Assembly: GCA_003117195.1 (NCBI GenBank)
Contig: BDSI01000030.1
Coordinates: 673,211 to 737,210 of the forward strand
Length of the DNA: 64,000 bases
Reading direction: 5' to 3'
DNA from: Eudorina sp. 2006-703-Eu-15
Lineage: Eukaryota; Chlorophyta; Chlorophyceae; Chlamydomonadales; Volvocaceae
Shown: positions 47,380-59,479 of the stretch, piece after piece
Layout of the letters: the number at the start of each line of letters is the position of its first letter
Position numbering within the stretch: the stretch's first letter is position 1
The notes under the pieces: model-generated
Told to the model about the DNA's origin: nothing
Database searches by the model: none
The model's input: the letters and a program-made list of their open reading frames with translations, nothing else
Program-made: the position numbers and the translations under genes

Positions 47380-48990
47380 CGGATCGCTTACGGGTCGTGG
47401 CCACTCATCGGCAGCGGGACATGGCAGCAAACGTCACCCGAACCGAACGGACGGCGTCCCTGCAATGGGCCTCGAGGTCTGAAGTCGTCTACAAGGCTCC
47501 AAGTGGATTGCGGCTCGGTGGGAGCGGCCAGTGGCCCGCGTGGTCCCGGCCGCTGCCGCGCGCAGACAGTCGCGATCGGCCCGTCCAAGGGGGGCGGCGG
47601 GCGGTGCGGCCGGCCGGACTGCGGTTGCGGTACCGCCCGCCCGCCGGACGGCCGTCCAACCGCCCGTCAAGCTTTCAAACACCGAAGCTGCGCGCACCCG
47701 GCGCGAACCCAATCACCACCACCCTAGTGCGCGCGAAACGGGAAACTGTTATAAAATTCGCCGCGGCACTGGCGCGTTGTTTTCCTCTTCGAGCGGGTGT
47801 GTGCATGCTCGCAGTAGGCTAATGATAAGCACCTTCCTGTATCGAGGCAAGTGTGGGCAAGTATCCGTCCTAGACCTACTTCCGCGCGTTAGACTAGGCA
47901 AGGCAAGCCATTAGAGCAGCTGCTGCCAGGTCGTGCGGCTATTCACTGCGAGGTCCGTGCGTATGTGAATGGAGGGCTACACCAATGGCGGCCGACCCTG
48001 GAACGATCCCCATCCATTCGGAACCCCGCTGAGGCCCAAACCGCCGCCCAAGACCCAGCCGCTGGAAACGGACGCGAAGTCTTCGAAGCGGTAGGTTGTC
48101 TAGTGCTCGCGGCAAGGTCATCTAGGTTAGTTTGGGGCGGATCGCGAATGTGGTGCTCACTGGCTCACTGGGGACTGGTCATCGCGGCGGTGCTTCGAGG
48201 CAACCTGGAGTGAAAAGCGCTAGCTGGTCGTTCTGGTGCCTCGGGAAATGAAATGCATGTTATCCTGGTGCAGCGCGCGGAGTTTGCAGCAAACACTGTT
48301 GTGTGCCATGCGAATCTGCGGAATCTGCGCTCAGCAACTCAGAAGCAAACGCCGATGGATGGATGGATGGATGGATGGATGGATGGATGGATGGATGGGC
48401 GCGACGTGCGGAAACCGCGAAATGGAAACCGCGAAATGGAAACCGTTGCACGCGCGCATAGCTGCGGCGGGTCGTCGTCCTCGGGTGTGACGACCCGTCC
48501 CTGGGTCGCGAACCCCGCGCGACAGCTGCCCGCGTAGCTTCACTTGCAGCAGCCATCTAGGCGTCGTGACCCAATCTGCCTTTGACGCACACATCGTCGT
48601 ACTGACGCTTGGCTAAATTGGCGGATCGCGCTCTGTCCCGTTGCCCAACACATCGAGGCACAGCGAGTGGAATGAGCACCGGCCCCTGCGTTGCTGCGCC
48701 CCGCCCCCACATACAGGCCCCCACGCACTGGCGGCCGCAGACGGGTCTCCTGGCGGGATGACAGCCCCGACCTCGCCGCCGCTGGGTACGTGTACTGCGT
48801 CCGGGGGCGGTTGCCGTACTCAGGTACGGACACAGACACCGAGCCGCGAGCGGGTGGTATCCATCGCATAACAATCTCCAGGCGCGACGACTTGGTAGCC
48901 CCTCCAGCCGTCCAGCGTGTCGCCCGGGGCCGCGTCCAACCGCAACCGCCAACCGCCAACGATATACCCGCCCCCCGCGCACTGTGATCC
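47380..48990. other. Gene-poor stretch, no supported gene
   Basis: Several GC-rich ORFs of 60-140 codons exist here, but none shows a domain, clear splice junctions or a continuation into a neighbour. It contains the GGAT array at 48353-48398. Confidence 0.4.
48353..48398. repeat. (GGAT)n tetranucleotide array
   Basis: About eleven GGAT/GATG units in intergenic sequence. The Met-Asp-Gly-Trp and Ile-His-Pro-Ser frames across it are repeat artefacts. Confidence 0.96.
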
Positions 48991-50226
48991 ATGCCACACA
49001 GGGTTGGCGAGCCCCGTGTCCCCCCGCCGGGCTGCTCGTGCGACCTGCTCCGCGTGTTGAGTCGCGGCGCCGCCAGCCGCCTCCGCGCCGGGTGGCGGCG
49101 CGCCACACACGGGCTCGCCCGCGCGGTGCCGCCTCGCACCCGTCGTACAGACGCCGCCGCCACATCGTCGTCCGCCTCCGCCTCCGCCGCCGCCGCCGCC
49201 GCTGCCGCCGTCCCCATTTCTGGCCCTTCCGCCGGCATCCTGATCGGCGCCTCCGCCACCTGCGTCGACCTTGTCGAGGACGAGGAGGAGGAGGAGCAGC
49301 TGCAGCAGCAGGGGAAGCAGAGACCGGAACTGAGCCCTATGGGCAGTCCCGCCGCCACCGCCGCCGCTGCCGCTGCCAGGTTCGGGTTCCTGGGTTTCGG
49401 AGCCTGGTCGGGAGCTCGGAGTGGCTGGCGGCCGCCGCAGGGCCTCGTTGCTCTCTGCGACCTCGACCTGACGTGCATCGCCACCACCGCTAGCTGGCGG
49501 AACGACCGGGGGGACGACGGCGGCGCCGCCGACGGCGTCAGGCGCGACGGGCAGCAGGAGAAACGCGGATGCGGCGGCGGCGTTATTCCAGGCGACGATG
49601 TCGCATACGGCGGTGACGGCGGCTTGACGGCACCGATGCCGACGCCGGCGCCCACTGCCAAGGCTGCAGGAACGCTGACGGAAGCCGTGTCGTCGTCGCC
49701 AGCGGCGGCGGCAGCGGCAACGGCGGCGACGGCGACGGCCGCCGCAGCTGCCGAAGGCTTCAGTATCCAGGGAAGCGGCTGCCCGCCTCGAGGCGGTGGC
49801 GCCGCTGAGGTCAGCGGCGGCACCAGAAGGGATAATAACAGCGGCAGTAGCGGCTGTAGCGGCTGTAGCGCAGACGAGCAGCCTCCTTCCTTTGGAGTGA
49901 TGCTGAAGGGGCAACATGCCGCTGCCGCTGCCCCGGCCACCGCCACCGCCACCGCCGCCGCTGCCGCGGTCGCCGCCGGTGGTGGTGGTGGCGGCGGCGA
50001 CGGTTGTGGCGGTTGCGGCGGCGGCCCCCCCGGCGCGCGCGCCACCATAGAGCCGCTGTCGCCGCCGCTGCCGCCGCCGTCTCTGCCGCCGTTGGCGGCG
50101 ATGCCGCTCGCGACGGCCATCTCGCTGCCCTCCTCCTTCTGCTGCCGGGAGCCGCACGCACCGCAGGAGGCTGTGCCGCTGCTGACGTCGGTGCTCAGCG
50201 CTGGCCTCACGACAGGCAAGGTCTAG
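48991..50226 (+). CDS. Doubtful low-complexity ORF, Ala/Gly/Pro-rich hypothetical protein
   Basis: An ATG-to-TAG frame of 411 codons with high GC at third positions, composed of Ala, Gly and Pro tracts, an acidic/Gln run (LVEDEEEEEQLQQQ) and no recognised domain. Two minus-strand frames over the same DNA are also open (about 445 and 559 codons), so openness alone proves little. The plus frame is favoured slightly because it holds mixed-charge segments and a Met start. It could equally be non-coding GCN/GGN-rich DNA or part of a spliced gene on either strand. Confidence 0.28.
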   Translation: MPHRVGEPRVPPPGCSCDLLRVLSRGAASRLRAGWRRATHGLARAVPPRTRRTDAAATSSSASASAAAAAAAAVPISGPSAGILIGASATCVDLVEDEEEEEQLQQQGKQRPELSPMGSPAATAAAAAARFGFLGFGAWSGARSGWRPPQGLVALCDLDLTCIATTASWRNDRGDDGGAADGVRRDGQQEKRGCGGGVIPGDDVAYGGDGGLTAPMPTPAPTAKAAGTLTEAVSSSPAAAAAATAATATAAAAAEGFSIQGSGCPPRGGGAAEVSGGTRRDNNSGSSGCSGCSADEQPPSFGVMLKGQHAAAAAPATATATAAAAAVAAGGGGGGGDGCGGCGGGPPGARATIEPLSPPLPPPSLPPLAAMPLATAISLPSSFCCREPHAPQEAVPLLTSVLSAGLTTGKV

Positions 50227-52180
50227 GGCACCCTCGCCGCCGCTGTTCGCCGCCGGTTGTCCAGCGTTAGGTCTGTTCTTACGGTGTAAAAGGAGAGACC
50301 CAAGTCGTCACATGTTGTATGGGGATGGACAGGGAATGAAGGAAGAAAAATGGACAGAACCTCCACGGTGGCGATCCTGGGCGGTGCCCCCGGACACGTC
50401 GGATTAAAGGAGGGAGCGATGTAGGGAGGAGGGGGAGGAGGGGGAGGAGGGAGAGGAGGGCGCAGTGCAACGCAGCGCGGGAGCGAGTCGGGGGAAGGCG
50501 ATTGGGTGGCGGCGAGGTGGGCGAAGGGTTGCGTTTGGGCGGTTGGGAAATGACGATGTGTTGTTGGCGTCCTGGTGGGTTGGGCATCCGCCGCGTTCCT
50601 ACGCCCGAAGATACGTTTGAGGATGCGTTTGAGATCAGACAGGGGCGGTCACCGCCCGGCCCGATCCGACATTCAATTTCGGTGTTTGTGACAATCTGTA
50701 CGCATACGTTGATGCCCAGGAAAGTATATATGTGCCAGGGGGCGTAAATGAGCCTCACAAGAGCTGAACTGCGACTCAATACCATGGCATTGTTAAATTA
50801 TAAATATGCAACACGTGAAAGACATCAGCCCGCTACGCAAGGCGCTGGCCGCGGGTCTAGGAGATGCGGACAGGGGTACCCAACTGATTGTCGTTGGTCG
50901 TTGATGGTTGTTGCTGGATTTGTACGACATTCAAGATCCAAAGGTTATGGGCGGCTGAAAGCAAGGCGCCCGTACATTGTGACAGAGGGGCCTTGTGATT
51001 CATAGTCGTGCCGGTCGTGCTTGCCGTACTGTCGGCGCGCTAGGGCATCGGTATAGCTCCGACCGCGACCTCGACCGCCAACGTTATAGCTCCACGCAAC
51101 GTGCCAGTCTTCATGCCAAAACACATCACTTAGATTTTCTTTTTCTGACGCTTCTTCCGTCCTACTTCTGGGTCCTGCCGTACATGACTTTGGGTACGGT
51201 TAGCCGTAGTAATCTGGGGGCATGTTGCAGTGCGCAGTGGCTGGATGGGTTGCAGGCCAATTCTTTAAGTGATATGAATACAGATGCATGAATGACTTGA
51301 CAGTGGTGCGTTGGCGGACGACCCGAACAAGTGGTTCCGGAGGCCGCCGTACGTGGACCTGGTACCCTCCCTGCCTCCAGGCCACCTGGACTCTCTTCCA
51401 CTTCACTCTCGACAGGCAGGGCTCTGCCAGGGCAGCTGCCTACCAGGCAAGCGATAGTGCGATAATGGCCACCCGCAGAGCCCACACGTACCCCTGGGTG
51501 TGCCCGGGTTCGTTCTTCGGGTTTATTTCTCTTTTGTTCAATTCAACCCCAGGGTCCCTGGCTCCAATCCCCTCAACCCCCTCCGCATCCCCCTCAACGT
51601 GTTGGCAGCCGGCGTACGGACGGCTGGCGTGGTTCTAGTTGTGGGGTTCGTAGCTGAAGGCTGAAGCTGTAACGGTCGAAATGTAGAAATGACAATGGCT
51701 GCTGGGGTCGATGGGCGGGTGTGTCGGTGGCTCGATGCTGCTTGGACTGGGGATCCGGACATAGATGTCGGCCCCCCCTCCCCCCCAGGAGCCGGTTCCC
51801 CTGCCCCCCCAGGAGCGAAGGTGGGGACCCGGCGGACCCCGTGCCGCTTTGCCGTGCATGACTCGTACGGACGTCGGAGCATGTACACTTAAGTAGTGTG
51901 TGCGATCAATTTTTGTTCAGATCCGAGGAGCAGCCCTTCATCAGCACCGCGAACAACGCGACGATACCCACCGCACCCACACACCCACATCAGCTTCTTC
52001 AGTTCGCCACACCACCACATCCACTACCGCCACCACCGCCGCCGCGCACACGCACCCAATCCCACTCTACCCCCCTCCCTCCCCCAGCGGCCCCCTTGTG
52101 GCCGATGTACAAACTCACCAAGTACCTGCTGAGCCCCCCCCCGTGCAGCCCCGGCTCGGGGGCGCCTCCTACAGTCAGTC
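50227..52180. other. Spacer and probable 3' UTR of the Gfo/Idh/MocA gene
   Basis: No supported exon was recognised. It includes a GGGGGAGGA-rich purine tract near 50425-50460 and an AT-richer part near 50690-51180. No minus-strand TGTAA was found close to the downstream oxidoreductase stop. Confidence 0.4.
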
Positions 52181-55100
52181 CTACTGCACCTGCAGACCCA
52201 CGGGCACCAACCAGCTAGATTGCACGCCCCCGCTCGTCCCGTCGTGATCCTGCCATGTGTCGGTGTCGTACATGATCCGTACGGGCGCGCCCGAGTCCAG
52301 GGAAAGTCGCCCCGCGTGCAGGATGGCGGTGACGGGCAGCGAGTCCACCAGCTGTATATGTGTATTGAGTACGGCAACACGGGGACAGCCGGGGGATGGA
52401 CTGAGGGCCAGGGCGGGAACCGCCGTTTTGCGATGTACGGCATGAGGCCCGGGATGGGATGTACGGCAGGAGGCGGGGATGGGATGGATTGCAATATTGG
52501 CAGGTGGTCTCGGGAGGACGTCCTTCTCCGGAAGGGCTCCGGCCCCGCTCCCCCGCCCTCATAAGGCCCCGTACCAATAAGGCCCCGCACCCTCCACCAG
52601 GCCCCGCACCCACCATCGCCAGCTCGCCCTCCCGCCGCAGCTGCTCCAGGGTGACCGACCCGTGGTTCACTTGGGACGCGGCCTGCAGGAAGCGCGCGAT
52701 GGACACGAAGCCGTACCCGCTCTGCCCCGCGAAACGCCTGTTGGTGTCGGGAGTGTATCTGTGGTCCGAGGGTGGGGGAAGGGGGGTAAGGTGGCCAGGT
52801 GGCGGAGGGGAGAGGGTTTCACGCAGGTGTTAAAGAGTAGGGGCGCGGGGGTGGGGCGGAGAAGGCCGTGGCCGTGTTTGGGGTGGGGTGGGTGGTAGAG
52901 AGGAGGGGAGGACGCGGAGGGTTTGCGGCCGGCGAGCGGAGGAGGGGGCCGCAAGTAAGGCTTCAACAAGGACATGGAACTAAACCGGCCCAGTTACCGT
53001 TGAAAAATTAGATGGGCTCACGGGCCCCGGGGGACTGGTAACCGGGTGGGGACATCCATCCCGCGGGACTAGGAAGGGTCCAGGCACCGCATCGCAAAGC
53101 AGGAAGTAACTACGGTGGTGGTAGTTACGTAACAGTCACATCAGACCAGGCACAGGAAGTGATGGTCCGCAGCCCAGGCATCGTGTCCGTACCTCATGTA
53201 CAGCGGGTTGTACGACCCGTACCCTCCCTCGTCCGTCGCCCCCACGTAGCCCCGGTGCGCCTGGTCCACCCGGACCTCCCCCCGCTGGCCCATGTACAGG
53301 AAGCCCTGCTGCGTATGGCAGTCGCCCTGAGACGTGGGATCGGGAGGGGGTACGGCAGGGGTCATAGTACGGCAGGGTCATAACGGTACGGCAGGTATTT
53401 ACACTTGCGCGGTAGGGCGCCAATTAGAGGGGCAGGGAGGTGCCGTACAGTTGGCCACGCCGAACTGTACAACAGCCCGGGGTATGGCCCGGTGCGGCGC
53501 CGCGGGGCACGCCATGAATTCAGCTCGGCCGCTCCATCAGCACCCGCAAGGCCCATCTACGAGTCCAGGTTCAGGTACCGGCAGAGGGGCTTCGAGGGCA
53601 CAGCCCGTGTACCACGGTGGATCCCGGATCCATTACAGCAGCTGCCCGACGCCGTACGTATGCCGTACCGTACCTTTGCCGCTACCCAGGACGCCGTATA
53701 CACGGCAGTACCCCGGCTGCCGTCCGCTCCATTGCGCCACTGCACCAACAGACTGATGGTGTCCTCGCAGGGCCGGTCTGCGACTCGGGGGAGGTGAGGG
53801 TGGGGGTGGGGGTGGGGGGCGAGATTGGCAGATTAAGTAAGTCAAGCAGGGGTGGGTATAGGAAATTGATAGCACGAGTGGGGTGTAGAGGTGGGGAGGC
53901 AGACGGAGGAGGGAGGCGGAGAAGGGACCCGACTCGACCAGCCGCCGTCCTCCAACCCCCCCTCGCCCCCCCCCCGGACAGCAGCCCTCCGTCAAGCCAG
54001 TCGCCCCGCACACGGTCCTCCACGCGTCGAGCAATCCAGCCTCTCCGTACATACCTACATACCGCCATGCACCCCTACCAGCCCAGCCCACGACGCACCT
54101 CCTGCCGCGCCCGCCTGGCCCCCCTCAGAGGTCCCCCCCAAGCTGCCGGTCCCATCTTGCACCTTGGCCCCCTCTTGATCCCCACCTGGCGGTTACCTAA
54201 AAACTAATCCTCCAGCCCACCCACCCACGCAGTCCTAGACCCCGCCCACCCACCCACCCAGCTGCCTCTCCGCCACGCCGGTCGCCGCCATGGCCACCAC
54301 CCTCTCCGGTCGGGCGGTTGCACCCACCATCCAGCAGTGCTGGTCCACGTGGTGTGAGTTCTTCGTTGGCGGGGTGGGGGCAGGGGGTGGGGGGGATGGA
54401 CAGGGGCCGCAGGGGCCGCAGGGGCGGGGAGAGGTCAGGGGATACCTCCGGGTAGCACCACCAGGAAAGCAGTGTTCGGTGGGACAGGAAAGGAGAAATG
54501 TGGAAGAAGTGGATCAAGTGCGATATAGCCGGAGGCGGGGGCAATGAGTCCAGGGGCGCCGCGGCGGACCGGTGGCGGTGGAGGAGAGACCCGCCCCTGG
54601 AGCTACCCGGGCCAGCCCGGTCTACCCCGCAGGGGAGGGACAGGCTTCGGAGCTGCGAGACGGGCGGTAAAATGAAAGCAACGACGCAGGATCCCGCCGG
54701 GACGAGGAGGAGGACGAGGGACGAGGAGGAGGAACCGGCAGCCAATGGACTAGGTTGGGAGGTCGATCTTGAGCGCGATCGAGCGGGCGTGGGTGCTGCC
54801 GCACACTGGTGGGTACAGATCCACGTGATTGCCTGGCCCCGCCAGCTCTGCCCGTACATGCCGTACATGCGGCAGCTCCTCCACAGCCCCCGGCACCCCC
54901 CTCCCCCCACCCAGGTTCCTCCTGGTAACTCCTGTGCCACGTATCGGTTCCCCAATCCATACCACCCAGGTTCCTGTACGCCCTCCCGGGGCCTACCAGG
55001 TAGGCACTCAAACTGTACGGTAACATGACGCATTCATTACTCACCAGGTAGTACGAGATGTCGCTCTGCAGCCCCGCCCAGGCCCTGCAGATGGGGGGTG

Positions 55101-57002
55101 AGGTGGGGGTGCCCGGCACGGCGCATCAAGCCATCAGCAGAGGTCACGGTACGGCCCCATCGTACACTGTCGTACGCCGACACGAGGTGGAGTTGTGGCA
55201 CCCCTCGGCTTTACACAAAGCGGGGTACAGTGGTTCTTTTCGATTCGGTCGGAACTGGGCCCCGCCCCCAAGGACAGCTGGTCATCCCCAGACAGCGGTT
55301 TCCCTCTCCCCCCGGTCAATCGGCTCCGGGTCGGGTCGGGGTCCGGGTTACGCGGCTGCCCTTATTTCCTTTTCCCCCCTCACCCACCCGCCCGCCCCCC
55401 TGGACCAGGGACGGCCCCTTCCCGCCCTCACCCACCGGAAGGTGTCCAGCTGCTGCTTGGGCTGGGCCATGTGGGAGGCGAAGTGGGAGAAGGGGCCCAA
55501 CTGGAGGGCCCTGTTGCGGGCGTCCGAGTACATGGGGTCGAACCGCTTGTGGTACTCGGTGCAGGCCTGAAAGCGTGTGCGTGTGCGTGTTTTGGTGGTG
55601 GTGGTGGTGGTGGTGGTGGTGGTGGTAGTGATAGTAAGGGGGTCAGTGGCATGGGCGAAGCGTGTTTGGGGTGGTTGGGGAAGTGTGGGTTGGGGCAGGG
55701 ATGGTACAGGGTAGGGCACAGTAACGAAAAAGCGAGGCCACGGGCTCGAAACCTGCCGCCTACCGGTCCCCCCCACCTGCTGTGGCACAAGCCGCTGCCC
55801 GGGTCTCTCCAAGCGCCATCGCCCCACCGCCACCGTTTGAACCCCTGACCGCGCCCACACCCACCAACACGCCCGACTTTGCCACCTCCTCCAGCAGCCG
55901 CCGATGCTCGTCCAGCGTCTGTACGGCGGGCTTCGCCACCAGCACGTGCAGCCCCCGCTGCGCCGCCGCCGTGGCGATGGGTTCGTGCCAGTCATCCGGC
56001 ACGAATATGATCGCGGCGTCCCCAGGCGACATGGACTCGAGCGCCTGTGCAGACGGGCCGGGCCGGGGTGGGGTGGTGGAGGGTGGTGGTGGGATGGTTT
56101 GGCTTGTAGTGCTGTGGGGTGGGGTGCGGGTTCGGTTTCGGAGCAGCGGGTTCCAGGATGAGCAAGCGAGGGGGCGTGTGGTCATACGGTACCATCCACT
56201 TCCACATCATGGGTGACCGACCCGTGGGCCGTACGGCAGCATGCTGTCCTCCCGTGGGTCACCAGCTTTCGCAGTGCGTTGAGTCAGCGGCCATTCGGTT
56301 ACATCGAGGACGCCCAGGAGGGGCGCGGCCACAACCGCTGGCGCGTGAGAGGTCGTACCGTCGTACAGCTGTGCCGTGTCGTGTCATAACCCGCCACATA
56401 CCCGCCGGTACGCGAGCGAGTCCTCCTCCACGTCATCCCCGGGGAAACACTCCAGGGTGGTGTCCAAACCGTCGTACACGTCGGCGATCTTGCTCTGCAC
56501 CGTGGCGCGCACCGCCGGCATGCGGGTGCCGTACTTGTCGCACAACACGATGCGGCCCACCTGCGTGTACGACAACATGACCGGTTCGTATGTTCCGTCA
56601 CGTGTCCTGTGCAAAATTGGCACCGTTCACCTTCCCCATCAAGTGGGTCGGCCACAACGACTGAAAGAAAGCACAATGTCAGACGGAATCTCTGGTTTCG
56701 AAAGCGCCGTACTCACCAGCCCCTGCCGTCGCAGCTCAAAGCAGGACAGCGCGACGACGCCGGCGGGCTTGTCAGTTGCAGCGCCCTGGGCGGTTGGGAC
56801 GTATCTGTTGGTTGGAGGGAACAGCATGTGCGCCGGTGCGCGGCAGCCCACCAAGATCACGGGGGAAGAGGGGGAAACGATTTCTGGCAAGGGCAAGGAG
56901 CAAGGGCGACAGCCAGCCCGTGCGGTGCATGCGGTGGTGGACCCACCCGACTGTGTACTCGCCGGCCCCGATAATGCACACCCCGATCGGTGCCTTCGCC
57001 AT
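52181..57002 (-). CDS. Gfo/Idh/MocA-family NAD(P)-dependent oxidoreductase
   Basis: Eleven exons on the minus strand: 57002-56943, 56785-56717, 56560-56402, 56044-55865, 55566-55436, 55084-55045, 54360-54258, 53777-53674, 53326-53193, 52758-52614, 52351-52181 (431 residues). The N-terminal Rossmann glycine motif is IIGAGEYTVG. The fold continues through AAIIFVPDDWHEP and LVAKPAVQTL. The EYHKRFDPMYSDARNRA segment holds the family catalytic-site Lys/His region, followed by FRAWAGLQSDISYYLNSHHVD, EDTISLLVQW, VRVDQAHRGY and FAGQSGYGFVSI. It resembles the group that includes fungal D-galacturonate-reductase-like proteins; the sugar substrate here is unknown. The donor after exon 1 (TGG|GTCCAC) is weak and was chosen because it keeps frame and alignment. 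No targeting peptide is seen. Confidence 0.87.
55592..55626. repeat. (GGT)n trinucleotide repeat
   Basis: About eleven GGT/TGG units lie in the oxidoreductase intron just upstream (sense strand) of exon 55566-55436. The sense strand therefore has an ACC run in front of the acceptor. Confidence 0.95.
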
Positions 57003-57297
57003 TATGCTGTGTTTCGAAGCCGATAATTATGAGTAATATTTTGTTGCCTAAAACGTGGAAGTCTTGGTTTGCTTTGAAAGGAAGCGACAGGTTTGCTCGC
57101 GGATTAGGCAGTTCGCTCACGCAGTATGTTAACGACATAACGAGAGACAAATAAATACACCATTGCCAAACTATCAGCTACCTATTATCAGCGGATAGGC
57201 AGAGCTAAACGACGAGGGACTAACTGTTGCAACTGTCGACATCTGAGCCGCTGGAACAAGAACCTTTGGAGGCTCGAGTGAATCGCCGTTTTGCAAA
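57003..57297. promoter_or_regulatory. Shared divergent promoter region (oxidoreductase / methyltransferase)
   Basis: The two start codons are 295 bp apart and point away from each other. The interval is notably AT-rich (for example 57010-57200) compared with its flanks. No named element was identified. Confidence 0.5.
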
Positions 57298-59476
57298 ATG
57301 AAAATGATGAAAGGCACATGCCTACTTTCCTCAGTGGCTGGCCACCACCAAATACCTCGGCCACGGAATGCATGCTTACGTTACAGTGCACCCCGACATG
57401 GCCGCCGATGGCTGGCATGTCCCGCCCAAAACCAAGATGGTATCGAAGGAAACAAGGCAGCGACCGAACCGTCCGGATGCAGTCCAGCCATACGTCGTCG
57501 CGCGGCGTTGCTGGGTAAGGCCACGCGCCCGGCGTTCATGTCAAGATGGCGGCAGGTCCGGTCGTCTGCGTTCGTCTGTCGGCCACCAGAACGGTGGCCG
57601 GGGAGCGGTGGCCGGGGGACATGTGTGTGGAGGGGTGGGGTGGGGGGATGGGCTGTGCACGGTACGCCGAACTAAGTGCGCTTGTCCGGGGAGGGTCCAC
57701 CGCCCCGTGGCAGACGTTTGGTGAACGCCAGCAAGACGCGTTTCTTCTTTCGCCGGCGCTGGTCAAACCTCCCCCTGCGTCTCCCTGATGCTTCTGTGCT
57801 TGATGATCTCATTTTGATCTCAGCTATCCTCAACGGCAGCCCCTTTCATCCCCTCCACCCCTCCACCCAACCATCCCCTCCACCCACCCATCCCTCCCCC
57901 CGGCTGTCCTCCCCGCAGCTGCGGCGCAATGCCTTTGCGCCGCCTGCCTCGGCGGCCGCGCGGCCAACGCCGCCGGTCGCAACCCCCTGTACGACAAGTA
58001 CTTTGCGACGGCGATGCGGTACGTCATGGACGACTACGAGGCCGTCGTACGGCCGGTCAAGAGCCAGATGTTCCAGGAACTCGTCAGCGGGCTGCTGGGC
58101 CGCCAACCGGGGCCCGCGTCGGCCGGGGCTGTGGGCCTTGCCGCCGGTGGTCGGGGCAGCGGAGCTTCACCCGAGCTGCCCAAGCGGGTGTTGGAGGTGG
58201 GCATAGGGACGGGGCCCAACTTCCCTTTCTACGCGGCGGCGCTGGCAAAGGCCGCCGGGCGGTCGTCGGAATCCGGATCTGCGTCCGCGTCTGGATCGTC
58301 TGGATCTGGATCTGGATTCGGTGCTGCGGATTCGGCTGCTGCGGCCGCGGCCGGACCGCAGCGGCCGCAGCTGCACATCGTGGGGCTGGACCCCAACCCG
58401 GAGATGCTGCGGTTCGCGGAGGTGGCGGCGAGGGACGCGGGCTTCGCGGTGGCGGCGACCGACGGCAGCGGCAGCGGCGGCGGCGGCGGCGCGGAAACCT
58501 CGGCGGCAGCGGCAGCGGCAGCGGTGTCGGTGTCGGTGCTGCCGGGCAGTGCGGAGGCGCTCCCCTTCCCCGACGGCGAGTTCGACGCCGCCGTGGTGAC
58601 CTTGGTGAGCTGCGGCTGCGTCGCGATGGGGACCTCACATCGGACACCCGAAACCCTTCCCGGGGCCCCGGGCACCGAGTCCCGGAGAGGGAGGGACGGC
58701 GGCTTCTGCTGTCCGAACCTGTAGTCCTTGCGGTGTCTTTACACACAGTTTGCTTCCGAATCCCCATATACCGCGACGATGTCGCGCCCCCCTGGGACTG
58801 TCCCAAGCGGCCCCGGCGGGACCGCCTTCCATGTCCCCGCCACCGGCCTCGCCCGCCGTTGCCCTCTCTCGACACACTCTCCTTGAGCACGTCCGGCCAT
58901 GTCGTGTCGTGATACGGTGGGTTAGGCCGCCCTGATGCGCCTCGTGGCAACTGGACCTGCATCCGAAACACGATACTCCACCCCCCGCCCGCCATAGACA
59001 CGGACACACCCTTGTGGAGCCTCGTTCCCTGTGGTTCTACTGCGCTGGGGACGGGGTAGGCCATGAGGTCCCTGACATGGCATTGGGCCTCGACATGTGC
59101 CACGTCATTTCGTGTGCGCGGTACATTGCCGTACCTGGCGTGCCTCCCCGCTCCCTGTCCTGCCCCGCCCCCACCTCAGGTGATGTGCTCGGTGCCCGAC
59201 CCCGCGACTGCGCTTGCGGAGGTTCGGCGCGTGGTGCGACCCGGGGGTCGGTTCCTGATCATTGAGCACGTGGCGGCGGGGCGGGACCGGCCGGTGCTGC
59301 GGTTCGCTCAGTCGGCGCTGACGCCGCTGCAGCGGGCGCTGGCGGACGGCTGCTGCCTCAACCGGGACACAGCGGCGGCGGTGCGGGCGGCGGGGTGGGA
59401 GGGGGAGCTGCGCAGCTTCGACCTGGAGGGGCTGACGCTGCTGGCGCCACACATCGCCGGGGTGCTGGTGAGGTGA
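57298..59476 (+). CDS. SAM-dependent methyltransferase with thylakoid-lumen-type leader
   Basis: Three exons, 57298-57514 (GTAAGG), 57919-58604 (GTGAGC) and 59180-59476, give 399 residues. Class I methyltransferase signs: motif I VLEVGIGTGPNFPFY, the acidic post-I strand VGLDPNPEML, ALPFPDGEFDAAVVTL running across the splice into VMCSVPDP, and VVRPGGRFLIIEHV. The layout is METTL7/UbiE-like. The N-terminus is a bipartite leader: a basic Ser/Arg stretch, then RRRAALLAAAQCLCAACLGG, which is formed only after splicing exons 1 and 2. It resembles a twin-arginine thylakoid signal. A Ser/Gly/Ala insert sits between motif I and post-I. Substrate unknown. ATG 57298 is preferred because it gives the whole leader. 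Confidence 0.84.
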
Positions 59477-59479
59477 GGG

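Noticed and set aside
58084..59103. 339-codon minus-strand ORF opposite the methyltransferase
   Set aside because: Arg/Pro-rich antisense frame; the plus strand holds clear methyltransferase motifs with matching splice sites.
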